DNA from: Atopomonas sediminilitoris
Lineage (GTDB): Bacteria > Pseudomonadota > Gammaproteobacteria > Pseudomonadales > Pseudomonadaceae
DNA length: 64,000 nt
NCBI RefSeq assembly: GCF_022601735.1
Contig: NZ_JAKUMM010000004.1
Span: 124,001 to 188,000 of the forward strand
Direction of reading: 5' to 3'
The position numbers and the translations under genes are program-made. Under the pieces are notes generated by a model, which made no database searches, had not been told where the DNA came from, and saw only the letters and a program-made list of their open reading frames with translations. Numbering within the stretch: the first letter of the stretch is position 1; the number at the start of each line of letters is the position of its first letter. This document shows positions 18,300 through 29,650 of this stretch, in pieces.

Positions 18300-18626
18300 G
18301 GATTCCTCGTTCTATCCGGTTAAATAGGATATCGCCAAGGCTAGCCTGGCCGGTGATGCAGGTCGGCCGCAACCGATGAGTACACCGAACAGCGTCAGCA
18401 AAACCGCTCGTATCTTGACCGGATGCGCTGTTGCGGTCAATACACAAGGTCAGCCAAAAACAATGCCTAAGCCTTACTGTACAAGGGTTTGGCAAAATTC
18501 AAACAAACGTTTGTATTGGACGCTGGCGAGGTGCTAGATATAATGCAAACGATTTGGTCACGATAAAGACCGGCAATAGTAAAAAATTCACAATGCCTGA
18601 TTAGCCCTGTGTAGGAGATTGAACTA
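18300..18626. other. Divergent control region etfBA / etfD
   Basis: This 327-base spacer has no credible gene. It carries the PsrA-type palindrome at 18500-18513 and a weaker related sequence (GCAAACGATTTGG) at 18545-18557. AGGAGA sits eight bases before the etfD GTG start. I see no other strong structure in it. Confidence 0.6.
18500..18513. promoter_or_regulatory. PsrA operator candidate
   Basis: CAAAC-N4-GTTTG is an exact match to the PsrA consensus (G/C)AAAC-N2-4-GTTT(G/C) known from Pseudomonas. It lies 113 bases before etfD and about 200 bases before etfB. PsrA senses long-chain fatty acids and controls beta-oxidation and etf genes, so the site fits its neighbours. Confidence 0.75.
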
Positions 18627-20291
18627 GTGGAACGCGAATACATGGAATTCGACGTCGTCATCGTTGGTGCAGGCCCTGCGGGCCTTTCAGCCGCTTGTCG
18701 ACTAAAACAAAAAGCCGCTGATGCAGGCCAAGAGCTGAGTGTTTGCGTTGTCGAGAAGGGTTCCGAGGTTGGCGCTCACATTCTCTCCGGAGCTATTTTT
18801 GAGCCGCGCGCGTTGGCTGAGTTGTTCCCTAACTGGGAAGAGCTGGAAGCGCCGCTGAATACGCCGGTTAAGCGTGACGATATTTATTTTTTCCAGAACG
18901 AAGCCAAGTCGGTCAAAGTGCCAGACCTGTTTGTGCCTAAAACCATGCACAACCACGGCAACTACATTATTTCCTTAGGTAACCTGTGCCGCTGGCTGGC
19001 GCAGCAGGCTGAAAATCTGGGTGTGGAAATCTACCCAGGCTTCACGGCTCAAGAAGTGCTCGTGGATGAAAATGATGTCGTGCGCGGCATTATCACGGGT
19101 GATCTTGGCGTTGATCGCGAAGGAAATCCAAAAGAAGGCGTGCACACTCCGGGTATGGAGTTGCGCGGCAAGTACACCCTGTTCGCTGAAGGCTGCCGTG
19201 GTCACTTAGGCAAGCAGTTAATCAGCAAGTACAAGCTCGACAGCGAGTCAGATGCCCAGCATTACGGCATCGGCATCAAAGAGCTGTGGGAAATTGATCC
19301 CGCCAAGCACGAGCAAGGCTTGGTGGTGCACACCGCAGGTTGGCCGTTAGACACCCTAGGCACTGAAAACACCGGCGGTTCATTCCTTTATCACCTGGAA
19401 AACAATCAGGTTGTGGTTGGCTTGATCGTGGACTTGTCCTACGGCAACCCGCACTTGTCGCCCTTTGATGAGTTCCAGCGTTACAAGCACCATCCTGTGG
19501 TTAAGCAGTATCTGGAAGGTGGTAAGCGTATTTGTTATGGCGCGCGCGCTATCGCTAAAGGCGGCCTGAACTCACTGCCTAAGATGGTTTTCCCAGGTGG
19601 CGCTTTGGTAGGTTGTGATCTGGGTACGTTGAACTTTGCCAAGATCAAAGGCAGCCACACCGCGATGAAGTCAGGCATGTTGGCGGCTGAAGCGGTTGCT
19701 GATGCGCTGCTGGCCGGTGGTGAAGGTGGCGATGTCCTGAACACCTATGTTGAAGGCTTTAAAGCAAGCTGGTTGTTTGATGAGCTGTTCCGCTCGCGTA
19801 ACTTTGGCCCGGCACTGCACAAGTACGGCCCATTGATGGGCGGCGCTTTCAACTATATCGACCAGAATATTTTTGGCGGCAAACTGCCGTTTACCTTGCA
19901 CGATACCAAGCCAGACTATGCCTGCTTAAAGCCGGCGGCCGACTGCGCCAAGATCAGCTATCCCAAGCCTGATGGCAAGCTGAGCTTTGACAAGCTTTCT
20001 TCGGTGTTCCTGTCCAACACCAACCATGAAGAAGAGCAGCCTTGTCACCTTAAGCTCAAGGATGCGTCTATTCCGCTAGGTAACAACCTCTCCATGTACG
20101 ACGAGCCGGCTCAGCGTTACTGCCCTGCAGGCGTCTACGAGATCGTTAAGCAGGAAAGCGGCGAGCAGCGGTTCCAGATCAACGCGCAAAACTGCGTACA
20201 CTGCAAGACCTGTGATATCAAAGACCCTGCGCAAAACATTACTTGGGTTGCGCCAGAAGGGGCCGGCGGTCCGAATTACCCCAACATGTAA
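18627..20291 (+). CDS. etfD: Electron transfer flavoprotein:ubiquinone oxidoreductase
   Basis: 554 residues starting at GTG 18627 (AGGAGA eight bases upstream); an alternative ATG lies five codons later. This membrane-associated FAD/4Fe-4S protein passes electrons from reduced ETF to ubiquinone. Visible are the FAD motif VIVGAGPAGLSAA, the GAHILSGAIFEPRAL segment, GCDLGTLNFAKIKGSHTAMKSG, and the C-terminal ferredoxin-like cluster ligands in NCVHCKTCDIKDP. It is divergent from etfBA, so the whole ETF electron route is controlled from one intergenic region. A terminator follows. Confidence 0.96.
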   Translation: MEREYMEFDVVIVGAGPAGLSAACRLKQKAADAGQELSVCVVEKGSEVGAHILSGAIFEPRALAELFPNWEELEAPLNTPVKRDDIYFFQNEAKSVKVPDLFVPKTMHNHGNYIISLGNLCRWLAQQAENLGVEIYPGFTAQEVLVDENDVVRGIITGDLGVDREGNPKEGVHTPGMELRGKYTLFAEGCRGHLGKQLISKYKLDSESDAQHYGIGIKELWEIDPAKHEQGLVVHTAGWPLDTLGTENTGGSFLYHLENNQVVVGLIVDLSYGNPHLSPFDEFQRYKHHPVVKQYLEGGKRICYGARAIAKGGLNSLPKMVFPGGALVGCDLGTLNFAKIKGSHTAMKSGMLAAEAVADALLAGGEGGDVLNTYVEGFKASWLFDELFRSRNFGPALHKYGPLMGGAFNYIDQNIFGGKLPFTLHDTKPDYACLKPAADCAKISYPKPDGKLSFDKLSSVFLSNTNHEEEQPCHLKLKDASIPLGNNLSMYDEPAQRYCPAGVYEIVKQESGEQRFQINAQNCVHCKTCDIKDPAQNITWVAPEGAGGPNYPNM

Positions 20292-20304
20292 TTCGTAAGC
20301 CAGT

Positions 20305-20333
20305 AAAAAGCCCGCAAAAATGCGGGCTTTTTT
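20305..20333. terminator. Terminator between etfD and cspD
   Basis: The hairpin AAAAAGCCCGCA / TGCGGGCTTTTTT has A and T tracts on opposite sides, so it can serve both convergent genes. Confidence 0.9.
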
Positions 20334-20349
20334 GTGCCTAAAAGAAGCT

Positions 20350-20616
20350 TTAAGCGTGTTCGTGGCTGCGCGTAACCGCTACGGGAGCTGCCTCCGATTG
20401 TGTTGCGGCTTGCGTTGCGGCTTGAATGTTAACGGCATGCAGGCCCTTGGGGCCTTGGATGATCTCAAATTGAACCGCTTGACCGGCTTTGAGTGTTTTG
20501 TAGCCATCCATCTCGATGGCAGAGTAATGAGCAAATAAATCTTCATCACGACCATCAGCAATGATGAAGCCGTAACCTTTTGCGTTGTTGAACCACTTTA
20601 CTTTGCCGCTTAGCAT
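20350..20616 (-). CDS. cspD: Cold-shock-domain protein, CspD type
   Basis: 88 residues from the ATG at 20616 with GAGGG upstream. The cold-shock domain (residues 1-66) shows SGKVKWFNNAKGYGFI with the RNP1-like motif, DLFAHYSAIEMDGYKTL with RNP2, and VQFEIIQGPKGLHAVNI. A ~20-residue Ala/Gln/Thr tail follows. CspD-type proteins bind single-stranded nucleic acid and are stationary-phase rather than cold induced. Placement divergent from clpS matches Pseudomonas order and supports the CspD name. Confidence 0.9.
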   Translation of the reverse strand: MLSGKVKWFNNAKGYGFIIADGRDEDLFAHYSAIEMDGYKTLKAGQAVQFEIIQGPKGLHAVNIQAATQAATQSEAAPVAVTRSHEHA

Positions 20617-20821
20617 GCCTGTATCCCTCTGCAAGCCACCCCATGGCTGGGGTATTATCCACAACGCCTTGAAGTCTTGTGTCCTCATTCCTTCAAGGCA
20701 CCACGACCGCTTTGATGCGGGTATCCTGTGGTTTTAGCACTGAATGACTACAAGTCAAGCGCATTCAGCCATTAATTGCGAAGTTAATCGCGCTTACCCA
20801 CCCAATGAATGGTCTTACTGC

Positions 20822-21196
20822 ATGAGTAGCCTTGAAAAACAGCCTTTGCGCATTCATCTAAACAGTACGCCAGATGATCCGCACAGTGATCCTGCCGATG
20901 ACTGGGGACTTGCTGTTGAAGAAAGTAAGCCTGAGCTAAAGCCACCGGCGATGTACAAGGTGCTGATGCTGAACGATGACTACACGCCGATGGACTTTGT
21001 GGTTGAGGTACTTGAGCAGTTTTTTGGAAAAAATCGCGAGCAAGCTACACAGATCATGTTGACCGTCCATACTAAAGGACAAGCCGTCTGCGGAATTTTC
21101 AGTAAAGACGTAGCTGAAACAAAGGCGATGCAAGTCAATCAATACGCTAGGGACAGTCATCATCCGCTACTCTGTGAGATAGAAAAGGATGTTTGA
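20822..21196 (+). CDS. clpS: ClpS adaptor of the ClpAP protease
   Basis: 124 residues from the ATG at 20822; the upstream extension to 20744 is not family-like, although the Shine-Dalgarno sequence at 20822 is weak. A flexible acidic N-terminus (~45 residues) leads into the core [39 protein letters not shown] and [19 protein letters not shown]. The core binds N-terminal Leu, Phe, Tyr or Trp and hands N-degron substrates to ClpA, encoded 30 bases downstream. Bpt and Aat, which create such N-termini, are encoded in the same locus. Confidence 0.96.
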   Translation: MSSLEKQPLRIHLNSTPDDPHSDPADDWGLAVEESKPELKPPAMYKVLMLNDDYTPMDFVVEVLEQFFGKNREQATQIMLTVHTKGQAVCGIFSKDVAETKAMQVNQYARDSHHPLLCEIEKDV

Positions 21197-21226
21197 GTTA
21201 ATTCCCCGAGTGATGAGGTGAGCGCC

Positions 21227-23500
21227 ATGCTGAATCGAGAGCTCGAAGTAACCCTCAATTTGGCCTTCAAAGAGGCCCGCGCCAAACGTCATGAATTTAT
21301 GACGGTTGAGCACCTTTTGTTGGCCTTGCTGGACAATGACGCTGCCGCCACTGTGTTACGTGCTTGCGGTGCGAATATGGATAAGCTGCGGCGTGAGCTG
21401 ACTGACTTCATCGACTCAACCACGCCGCTAATTCCGGGTGTTGACGAGTCGCGTGAAACGCAGCCGACGTTAGGTTTTCAGCGGGTACTGCAGCGCGCAG
21501 TATTCCATGTGCAGAGTTCAGGAAAACGTGAAGTTACCGGCGCCAATGTGCTGGTGGCTATTTTTAGTGAGCAAGAAAGCCAAGCGGTGTTCTTCCTTAA
21601 GCAGCAGAGCGTTGCGCGCATCGATGTGGTCAACTTTATCGCGCATGGCATTTCTAAGGTGCCAGGTCATCAAGAGTCACATGACCATGGCGGCCAAGAA
21701 GGTGCGGATGAAGAGGGCGGCGAAGGCGCTGGCACTACGCACCCGCTGGAGGCTTACGCCAGCAATCTCAATGAACAAGCGCGTAACGGACGTATTGATC
21801 CGCTAGTCGGGCGCGAGCCTGAAGTGGAGCGCGTGGCGCAAATTTTGGCGCGCCGCCGTAAAAATAATCCCCTATTGGTTGGTGAGGCAGGCGTTGGTAA
21901 AACGGCGATTGCTGAGGGCTTAGCCAAGCGGATTGTGGATGGCCAAGTGCCGGAGTTGCTCTCCAATAGCGTGGTGTATTCGTTGGATTTGGGTGCGCTG
22001 TTAGCGGGCACTAAGTATCGTGGCGATTTTGAAAAGCGTTTTAAGGCGCTGCTCAATGAGTTGCGTAAAAAGCCGCAGGCTGTGCTTTTTATCGACGAAA
22101 TTCACACCATTATCGGTGCTGGTGCGGCTTCGGGCGGGGTTATGGATGCGTCTAATCTGCTCAAGCCGTTACTGTCTTCCGGTGAGATTCGCTGCATTGG
22201 CTCAACCACCTTCCAAGAGTTCAGGGGCATCTTCGAGAAAGACCGTGCCTTAGCGCGCCGCTTTCAAAAAGTCGATGTCATGGAGCCAACCGTTGAAGAT
22301 ACCGTGGGTATCTTGCGCGGTTTGAAGTCGCGCTTTGAAGAGCATCATGAGGTGGAGTACAGCGATGAGTCGCTTCGCGCCGCCGCCGAGCTTGCCGCGC
22401 GTTATATCAATGACCGACATATGCCGGATAAAGCTATTGATGTCATTGACGAGGCGGGCGCCTTCCAGCGGTTGCAGCCGCTCGACAAGCGCTTAAAGCG
22501 CATCGAGGTGGCGCAAGTAGAAGATATCGTCGCGCGCATTGCGCGCATCCCCCCGAAGAGCGTCAGCAGCTCCGATAAAGAGCAGCTGCGTAACCTTGAG
22601 CGTGATCTGAAGCTCACGGTGTTCGGTCAGGATGCCGCAATTGATTCACTGTCGACGGCAATTAAGTTGTCGCGTGCCGGCCTAAAAGCGCCCGACAAGC
22701 CTGTCGGCTCGTTTTTGTTTGCTGGCCCCACGGGTGTAGGTAAAACAGAGGTCGCACGCCAACTGGCCAAGACGCTAGGCATTGAGCTGGTGCGGTTTGA
22801 TATGTCGGAGTACATGGAGCGCCACACGGTTTCACGCTTGATCGGTGCTCCGCCGGGTTACGTGGGTTATGACCAAGGTGGTTTGCTGACTGAGGCCATC
22901 ACCAAGAACCCGCACTGCGTGTTGTTGTTGGATGAAATCGAGAAGGCGCACCCGGAGGTGTTTAACTTGCTATTGCAGGTGATGGACCACGGCACGCTAA
23001 CCGACAACAACGGGCGCAAGGCGGACTTCCGTAATGTGATCATTGTGCTGACCACCAATGCGGGGGCTGAGCACATGGCGCGGGCCTCGATTGGCTTCAC
23101 CCATCAAGACCACACCACAGATGGCATGGAGGTGATTAAGAAGACCTTCACGCCAGAGTTCCGCAACCGTCTCGACACCATAGTGCAGTTTGGGCGCTTA
23201 ACGCACGGCACGATTAAGTCTGTCGTCGATAAATTCCTCACCGAGCTTCAGGCTCAGCTTGAAGATAAGAAAGTGCACTTGGTGGTCAGCGAAGAGGTAC
23301 GTGACTGGTTAGCCGAGCATGGCTATGACGAGGCCATGGGGGCTCGACCAATGGCTCGCCTCATCCAAGATAAGATCAAGCGGCCTCTGGCTGAAATGAT
23401 CTTGTTTGGTGAGTTGTCTGATGTTGGCGGAACGGTTGACGTGTTGATGGAGAATGGCGAGATGCAATTCTCGGTTGCCAAAGAGGCGACGCCCGCTTGA
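21227..23500 (+). CDS. clpA: ClpA, ATPase subunit of ClpAP protease
   Basis: 757 residues from the ATG at 21227 with GAGG eight bases upstream, giving the typical start MLNRELEVTLNLAFKEARAK. The double Clp N-domain (~1-145) is followed by an acidic/His linker and AAA module 1 with GEAGVGKTA and LFIDEIHTIIGAG. AAA module 2 has GPTGVGKTEVARQLAK and VLLLDEIEKAHPEVF. The C-terminal D2-small domain is complete. It unfolds substrates for ClpP, using ClpS as adaptor. The gene is co-directional with clpS and ends at a strong terminator. Confidence 0.97.
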   Translation: MLNRELEVTLNLAFKEARAKRHEFMTVEHLLLALLDNDAAATVLRACGANMDKLRRELTDFIDSTTPLIPGVDESRETQPTLGFQRVLQRAVFHVQSSGKREVTGANVLVAIFSEQESQAVFFLKQQSVARIDVVNFIAHGISKVPGHQESHDHGGQEGADEEGGEGAGTTHPLEAYASNLNEQARNGRIDPLVGREPEVERVAQILARRRKNNPLLVGEAGVGKTAIAEGLAKRIVDGQVPELLSNSVVYSLDLGALLAGTKYRGDFEKRFKALLNELRKKPQAVLFIDEIHTIIGAGAASGGVMDASNLLKPLLSSGEIRCIGSTTFQEFRGIFEKDRALARRFQKVDVMEPTVEDTVGILRGLKSRFEEHHEVEYSDESLRAAAELAARYINDRHMPDKAIDVIDEAGAFQRLQPLDKRLKRIEVAQVEDIVARIARIPPKSVSSSDKEQLRNLERDLKLTVFGQDAAIDSLSTAIKLSRAGLKAPDKPVGSFLFAGPTGVGKTEVARQLAKTLGIELVRFDMSEYMERHTVSRLIGAPPGYVGYDQGGLLTEAITKNPHCVLLLDEIEKAHPEVFNLLLQVMDHGTLTDNNGRKADFRNVIIVLTTNAGAEHMARASIGFTHQDHTTDGMEVIKKTFTPEFRNRLDTIVQFGRLTHGTIKSVVDKFLTELQAQLEDKKVHLVVSEEVRDWLAEHGYDEAMGARPMARLIQDKIKRPLAEMILFGELSDVGGTVDVLMENGEMQFSVAKEATPA

Positions 23501-23521
23501 AATGTTGATGGGTGATGCAAC

Positions 23522-23560
23522 AAAAAACCAAGGCCGGAGCGATCCGGCCTTGGTTTTTTT
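23522..23560. terminator. Terminator between clpA and infA
   Basis: The hairpin ACCAAGGCCGGA / TCCGGCCTTGGT has AAAAAA before it and TTTTTTT after it. It is a bidirectional terminator for the convergent genes. Confidence 0.92.
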
Positions 23561-23615
23561 GCTTAAGGCATTAACGTCTTAAGCAAAGCTCGATTGGCAT
23601 CAAGCTAATGATCTT

Positions 23616-23834
23616 TTAGCGGGCGCGGTAGGTGATGCGGCCCTTGCTCAGGTCGTACGGCGTCAGCTCAACGCGCACCTTGTCACCTGTCAGAATGCGA
23701 ATGTAGTTCTTACGCATCTTACCGGAGATGTGTGCAGTCACCACGTGGCCGTTTTCCAGTTCCACACGGAACATGGTGTTCGGCAGGGTGTCTACCACAG
23801 TGCCTTCCATTTCGATGCTGTCTTCTTTCGACAT
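23616..23834 (-). CDS. infA: Translation initiation factor IF-1
   Basis: 72 residues starting [19 protein letters not shown]; the ATG at 23834 gives the universal family length. It is a single S1/OB-fold domain that binds the 30S A site during initiation. The conserved [19 protein letters not shown] and [18 protein letters not shown] are intact. It sits between bpt and clpA, its usual place in pseudomonads. Confidence 0.98.
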   Translation of the reverse strand: MSKEDSIEMEGTVVDTLPNTMFRVELENGHVVTAHISGKMRKNYIRILTGDKVRVELTPYDLSKGRITYRAR

Positions 23835-23922
23835 GTATGCCCCTCGTGCATAAGGCTCGCAGAATGAGCCACGTAAAAATCGGCTCGCATTGTGCATTAA
23901 AACGGCAGCAAACGCCAAGTTT

Positions 23923-24630
23923 TCACGTCATTAAGGCCCAGCGCTGTTGCACGTAGACTTCAAGGGGGCGGTATTCGCGCTTGTAGCTCATCTTGCGGCA
24001 ATCCTTAATCCAGTAGCCTAAGTACAGCGATGCCAGGTTAAGGCGTTGGCACTCGGCGATCTGCCATAGAACGGCATAGCGGCCTAGGCTGCGCTTATCC
24101 AGCTCTGGATCGAAGAAGGTGTACACCGCGGATAAGCCATTGGGCATGACATCACACACGGCAAGGGCGACCAGCTGTTGCTCAAGTCGAAACTCATAAA
24201 ACCAAGCGAACGGTAAGTCGCGCACTAAAAAGCTTTCAAACTGATCAGGGTTGGGTGGGTACATGTCCCCGTCGGCGTGGCGTGCGTTGATGTAGCGTTC
24301 GTAGAGCGCATAGTACTCGTCGCACAAGTGTGGGCGTTGACGGGTCACCTTGAGGTCTTGATTGCGGCGAACAATGCGTTGTTGACCGCGAGTTGGGCAA
24401 AACAAATCTACGGGAATGCGCGCCGGGATACAGGCCTGGCACTGTTGACAGTGTGGACGGTAGAGATGATCGCCGCTGCGACGAAAGCCTAACTCGGAAA
24501 GCTCGGCATACAGCGTGCTGTCCATTGGTTGTGAGGGGTCGAGGAAAAGCGTCGTGGCGGTTTCGCGCGGCAGGTAGCTACACGCATGAGGCTGCGTGGC
24601 ATAAAACTTCAGGCGAGCCAGCTCGGTCAT
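23923..24630 (-). CDS. bpt: Aspartate/glutamate leucyltransferase (Bpt)
   Basis: 235 residues. The enzyme transfers leucine from Leu-tRNA to proteins with N-terminal Asp or Glu, marking them for ClpS-ClpAP. The N-terminal ATE domain with the cysteine-rich stretch [19 protein letters not shown] and the C-terminal half with [32 protein letters not shown] and YRPLEVY are complete. It lies about 55 bases from aat and 88 bases before infA on the same strand, so the N-degron transferases are likely co-transcribed. Confidence 0.95.
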   Translation of the reverse strand: MTELARLKFYATQPHACSYLPRETATTLFLDPSQPMDSTLYAELSELGFRRSGDHLYRPHCQQCQACIPARIPVDLFCPTRGQQRIVRRNQDLKVTRQRPHLCDEYYALYERYINARHADGDMYPPNPDQFESFLVRDLPFAWFYEFRLEQQLVALAVCDVMPNGLSAVYTFFDPELDKRSLGRYAVLWQIAECQRLNLASLYLGYWIKDCRKMSYKREYRPLEVYVQQRWALMT

Positions 24631-24684
24631 GGCGCGAGGTCCTGGGAAATCTGTGTTCAGTGTAAGCCAGCAAACACGCTTCGC

Positions 24685-25371
24685 CTAGGCGAGCCATGTC
24701 GCGTTATTGCTACGCGGACAGAGTTGCGCTAGTTGCTCGGCAAAGTGTGTGCGGGGCAGGGTGCTGGCGCCCAAGCTAGCTAAATGATCGCTGTGCATTT
24801 GACAGTCGATTAGCTCAAAGCCCCAGCTTGTTAGACTTTCTACCAGGGTCACAAAGCCTACTTTGGAGGCATCACTCTGGCGGCTGAACATCGACTCACC
24901 AAAGAACATGCATCCGATGGCTAAGCCGTACAGGCCACCCACGAGCTGATCATCGAGCCAGACCTCAACGGAGTGCGCGTGCCCAAGTTCATGGAGTGCA
25001 CAATACGCGGCACGCATGTCATCGGTGATCCAAGTCTGGTCCGTGTAATGGCGCGGCCCGGCACACTCGCTAATGACGCGAGCAAAAGCTTGGTCATAGC
25101 TAACGCGATAGCGGCCTTGTCGCAGGGTCTTGCGTAAGCTGCGCGAGACATGCAGCTGCGAAGGAATAAGCACGGTGCGTGGGTTAGGTGACCACCAGAG
25201 AATTTCTTGATCATCCTGAAACCAGGGGAAGCAGCCGTGCTGGTAGGCTGCCAAAATTCGTGCAGGCGTAAGATCACCGCCGACCGCCAATAAGCCTTCT
25301 GGCTCAGCCAGTGCTTGCTCAAGGGGCGGGAAGGACAGAGAGTCTGGCTCAAGCCAAGGCAGAATAATCAT
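24685..25371 (-). CDS. aat: Leucyl/phenylalanyl-tRNA--protein transferase
   Basis: 228 residues from the ATG at 25371; a TTG three codons upstream (25380) is also possible and no strong Shine-Dalgarno decides between them. It adds Leu or Phe to N-terminal Lys or Arg, creating ClpS substrates. Family motifs are [38 protein letters not shown], and [26 protein letters not shown] near the active site. It is followed by bpt and preceded by trxB on the same strand. Confidence 0.95.
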   Translation of the reverse strand: MIILPWLEPDSLSFPPLEQALAEPEGLLAVGGDLTPARILAAYQHGCFPWFQDDQEILWWSPNPRTVLIPSQLHVSRSLRKTLRQGRYRVSYDQAFARVISECAGPRHYTDQTWITDDMRAAYCALHELGHAHSVEVWLDDQLVGGLYGLAIGCMFFGESMFSRQSDASKVGFVTLVESLTSWGFELIDCQMHSDHLASLGASTLPRTHFAEQLAQLCPRSNNATWLA

Positions 25372-25412
25372 CACAGACAAGGGCGAGCCGATTATTCGGC
25401 CCGCCCTTATGC

Positions 25413-26531
<1,119 letters not shown>

Positions 26532-26600
26532 TTAGATCATGGAATCCTGCGCGCCAAGCTTTAGAATGTGCGCCGTTAAAACTTTCAGGATGTATTTGTT

Positions 26601-29006
26601 TTGACTGACAAAACCCTTGTCGCCGGAAAAATCGAGCCCATCAGTGCGGTCAACCTAAGAGCACGCCTTAAAGAAGGCTTGCTGTTAGGGCTAATGCTGC
26701 TGTGTGCGTTTTTATGGATGCTGCTTTTAAGCTACAGCCCGACGGATCCCGGCTGGTCGAGCAGTGGTCGCGGCGGTGATGTGCTTAATTTTGGCGGGCT
26801 TTTTGGCGCTGTTCTGTCCGACATGTTGTTCTCTTTGGTGGGCTACTTCGCCTACTTGTTGCCGCTCCTGATGCTGATAAAGGCGTGGCAATTGTTTCGC
26901 CAACGCAAGACGGCATGGCATTGGAATGGCTGGGTATTCACCTGGCGCACGTTTGGCTTTGTGCTGCTCATGCTCTGTGGCACGAGTCTGTCTTTTGTCC
27001 ATTTCTCTGCGCCGAGTGAGTTGCCGCAAGGCTCCGGTGGGATTTTAGGGGCCAGTCTTGGTCAGCTGCTGTTGGCACAACTGAACGTGCAGGGCACGAC
27101 GCTGCTGGGCTTGTCGCTGTTTTTGATTGGCTTAACCGCGTACACCGATTTGTCGTGGTTTCGCGTGATGGACTTTACTGGCCGCGTCACCCTAGACCTG
27201 ATTGAGCTGGCGCAAAGTGCCGTGCAGCGCTGGTGGGATGGTCGTCAAAACCGTAAAAATGTTAGTGCGCAACTGCGTGACATCGACGATCGCGTGGCTG
27301 AGGTTTCGCCTTCGGTACCTGATCGCGATGAACAAGCCAAAGTTAAGCAGCGCATTCTTGAGCGTGAACAAGCACTGAGCACGCACATGACCCAGCGCGA
27401 AGCGCGCCCCAGTGTGCAAATAGAAATCCCCAAGCCCAAGGCCCCAGAGCCGAGCAAGCGTGTGCTTAAAGAAAAGCAGCAGACCTTGTTTGTGGATGCG
27501 CTAGAGCCTGGCAGCCTACCGCCTATTTCGTTGCTGGATCCGGCCGAAAAGAAACAAAAGAGCTTCTCGCCCGAATCGCTGGAGGCTATGTCACGTCTGC
27601 TAGAAATCAAACTTAAGGAGTTTGGTGTCGAAGCTACGGTTGAGTCGGTGCATCCGGGGCCTGTGATTACGCGCTTTGAAATCCAGCCAGCCGCGGGCAT
27701 CAAAGTCGCCAAGATTTCTAATCTATCCAAAGACTTGGCGCGCTCGATGGCGATGATCAGCGTGCGCGTGGTGGAAGTTATTCCGGGTAAAACCACCGTC
27801 GGGATTGAGGTGCCAAATGAGGATCGCGATATTGTGCGCTTCTCCGAGGTGCTCGGCAGCAGCGCATTTGATGATGCTAAATCGCCGGTCACCTTGGCGC
27901 TAGGGCACGATATTTCCGGTCAACCCGTGACCGCCGACTTGGCCAAGATGCCGCACTTGTTGGTGGCTGGTACGACGGGTTCGGGTAAGTCAGTTGGTGT
28001 TAACGCCATGCTGCTGTCGATTTTGTTTAAGTCGCCCCCTGAGCAGGTGCGGCTGATCATGATTGACCCGAAAATGCTCGAACTGTCGATCTACGAGGGC
28101 ATTCCGCACTTGTTATGCCCTGTAGTGACCGACATGAAAGAGGCGGCTAATTCGCTGCGCTGGTCGGTGGCTGAAATGGAGCGCCGCTATAAGTTAATGG
28201 CCAAGCTCGGTGTGCGTAACTTGGCCGGTTACAACCGTAAAGTACGCGAAGCGCAAGAGGCGGGTGAGCCGCTGCTCGACCCGCTGTTCCGCGCCGAAAC
28301 GCCCGATGAGCAGCCGCCGTACCTCAAGCATTTACCGGTGATTGTCGTGGTGATCGACGAGTTTGCCGACATGATGATGATCGTTGGCAAAAAGGTTGAA
28401 GAGCTCATCGCACGGATCGCGCAAAAAGCGCGCGCGGCTGGCATTCACTTGATTCTGGCTACGCAGCGCCCGTCGGTGGATGTCATCACCGGCCTGATTA
28501 AAGCCAATATTCCCACGCGAATGGCGTTCCAAGTGTCGAGCAAGATCGACTCGCGCACCATTCTTGATCAAGGCGGCGCCGAGCAACTCCTCGGTCACGG
28601 TGACATGCTGTATATGCCACCCGGCACCAGCTTGCCGGTTCGCGTGCACGGCGCGTTTGTTTCTGATGAAGAAGTGCATCGCGTGGTCGAAGCATGGAAA
28701 GAGCGCGGCTCCCCTGAGTACATCGACGAAATTCTCGAGGGCGTGGATGAGGGCGCTGGCGGCGGCAGCTTTGACAGCACCGGCGGCAGCAGCGAAGGCA
28801 ATGAAGAAGACCCGCTTTACGATGAGGCAATCCGCTTTGTCACCGAAAGCCGCCGCGCGTCGATTTCTGCGGTACAGCGCAAACTTAAAATTGGCTACAA
28901 CCGCGCCGCGCGCATGATTGAATCGATGGAAGCGGCCGGCGTAGTGACCTCTATGAACACCAACGGCTCACGCGAAGTATTGGCGCCACCGCCAGTGCGT
29001 GACTGA
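26601..29006 (+). CDS. ftsK: DNA translocase FtsK
   Basis: 801 residues using a TTG start at 26601 (AGGA ten bases upstream), which lies before the first membrane helix; no nearer ATG keeps the N-terminus. About four or five membrane segments lie within residues 28-200. A short linker (~220-300) follows, then the motor domain with Walker [13 protein letters not shown] near residue 457 and Walker [13 protein letters not shown] near 580. The C-terminal winged-helix gamma domain is visible around [23 protein letters not shown]. It pumps DNA at the septum and activates XerCD. lolA follows 19 bases downstream. Confidence 0.95.
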   Translation: MTDKTLVAGKIEPISAVNLRARLKEGLLLGLMLLCAFLWMLLLSYSPTDPGWSSSGRGGDVLNFGGLFGAVLSDMLFSLVGYFAYLLPLLMLIKAWQLFRQRKTAWHWNGWVFTWRTFGFVLLMLCGTSLSFVHFSAPSELPQGSGGILGASLGQLLLAQLNVQGTTLLGLSLFLIGLTAYTDLSWFRVMDFTGRVTLDLIELAQSAVQRWWDGRQNRKNVSAQLRDIDDRVAEVSPSVPDRDEQAKVKQRILEREQALSTHMTQREARPSVQIEIPKPKAPEPSKRVLKEKQQTLFVDALEPGSLPPISLLDPAEKKQKSFSPESLEAMSRLLEIKLKEFGVEATVESVHPGPVITRFEIQPAAGIKVAKISNLSKDLARSMAMISVRVVEVIPGKTTVGIEVPNEDRDIVRFSEVLGSSAFDDAKSPVTLALGHDISGQPVTADLAKMPHLLVAGTTGSGKSVGVNAMLLSILFKSPPEQVRLIMIDPKMLELSIYEGIPHLLCPVVTDMKEAANSLRWSVAEMERRYKLMAKLGVRNLAGYNRKVREAQEAGEPLLDPLFRAETPDEQPPYLKHLPVIVVVIDEFADMMMIVGKKVEELIARIAQKARAAGIHLILATQRPSVDVITGLIKANIPTRMAFQVSSKIDSRTILDQGGAEQLLGHGDMLYMPPGTSLPVRVHGAFVSDEEVHRVVEAWKERGSPEYIDEILEGVDEGAGGGSFDSTGGSSEGNEEDPLYDEAIRFVTESRRASISAVQRKLKIGYNRAARMIESMEAAGVVTSMNTNGSREVLAPPPVRD

Positions 29007-29025
29007 TTTTTACAAGGATATTGAT

Positions 29026-29649
29026 ATGCGAATGTGGGCCATTGTTGCCGTGCTAGCCAGCTTGTTGTCACCGCTGGCACAGGCGGATCAAGCGCAGGCG
29101 GCCAAGCGCTTGAGCGAGTTGTTAGAGCAGGCGCAAACCGTGACGGGCAAGTTTTCTCAGCTCACGCTGGATGCTGGCGGCACGCACCTGCAAGAGACGA
29201 CAGGCAAGCTCAAACTAAAGCGCCCAGGCTTGTTCCGTTGGCATACCGACGCACCGCTGGAGCAAGAGTTGGTCTCGAACGGCAAGCAAATTTGGCTGTA
29301 TGACCCTGACCTTGAACAAGTCACCACGCAGGCGATGGACCAACGTCTGACGCACACGCCAGCCTTGTTGCTGTCTGGCGACGTTAGCCAAATCGCGCAA
29401 AGCTTTGAGATCACCTACAAAGAAGGCGGCAGCGTGGTCGACTTTATTCTTAAGCCCAAGGATAAAGACACCCTGTTCGACAGCCTGCGCTTGTCGTTTC
29501 GTAACGGCACCATCAATGACATGCAGCTGATTGATGCCGTCGGTCAGCGCACCAATATTTTGTTTTTCGAAATCAAGATGAATGCGCCACTGCCCAACAG
29601 CGACTTCGACTTCCAAGTCCCGGAAGGTGTTGACGTCATCGAGGGTTAA
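29026..29649 (+). CDS. lolA: Outer-membrane lipoprotein carrier LolA
   Basis: 207 residues from the ATG at 29026 with AAGGAT upstream. A signal peptide (residues ~1-21, [11 protein letters not shown]) is followed by the single half-barrel domain: [49 protein letters not shown] and the C-terminal [10 protein letters not shown]. It carries lipoproteins across the periplasm from LolCDE to LolB. It follows ftsK on one transcript, and rarA starts one base after its stop codon. Confidence 0.95.
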   Translation: MRMWAIVAVLASLLSPLAQADQAQAAKRLSELLEQAQTVTGKFSQLTLDAGGTHLQETTGKLKLKRPGLFRWHTDAPLEQELVSNGKQIWLYDPDLEQVTTQAMDQRLTHTPALLLSGDVSQIAQSFEITYKEGGSVVDFILKPKDKDTLFDSLRLSFRNGTINDMQLIDAVGQRTNILFFEIKMNAPLPNSDFDFQVPEGVDVIEG

Positions 29650-29650
29650 C

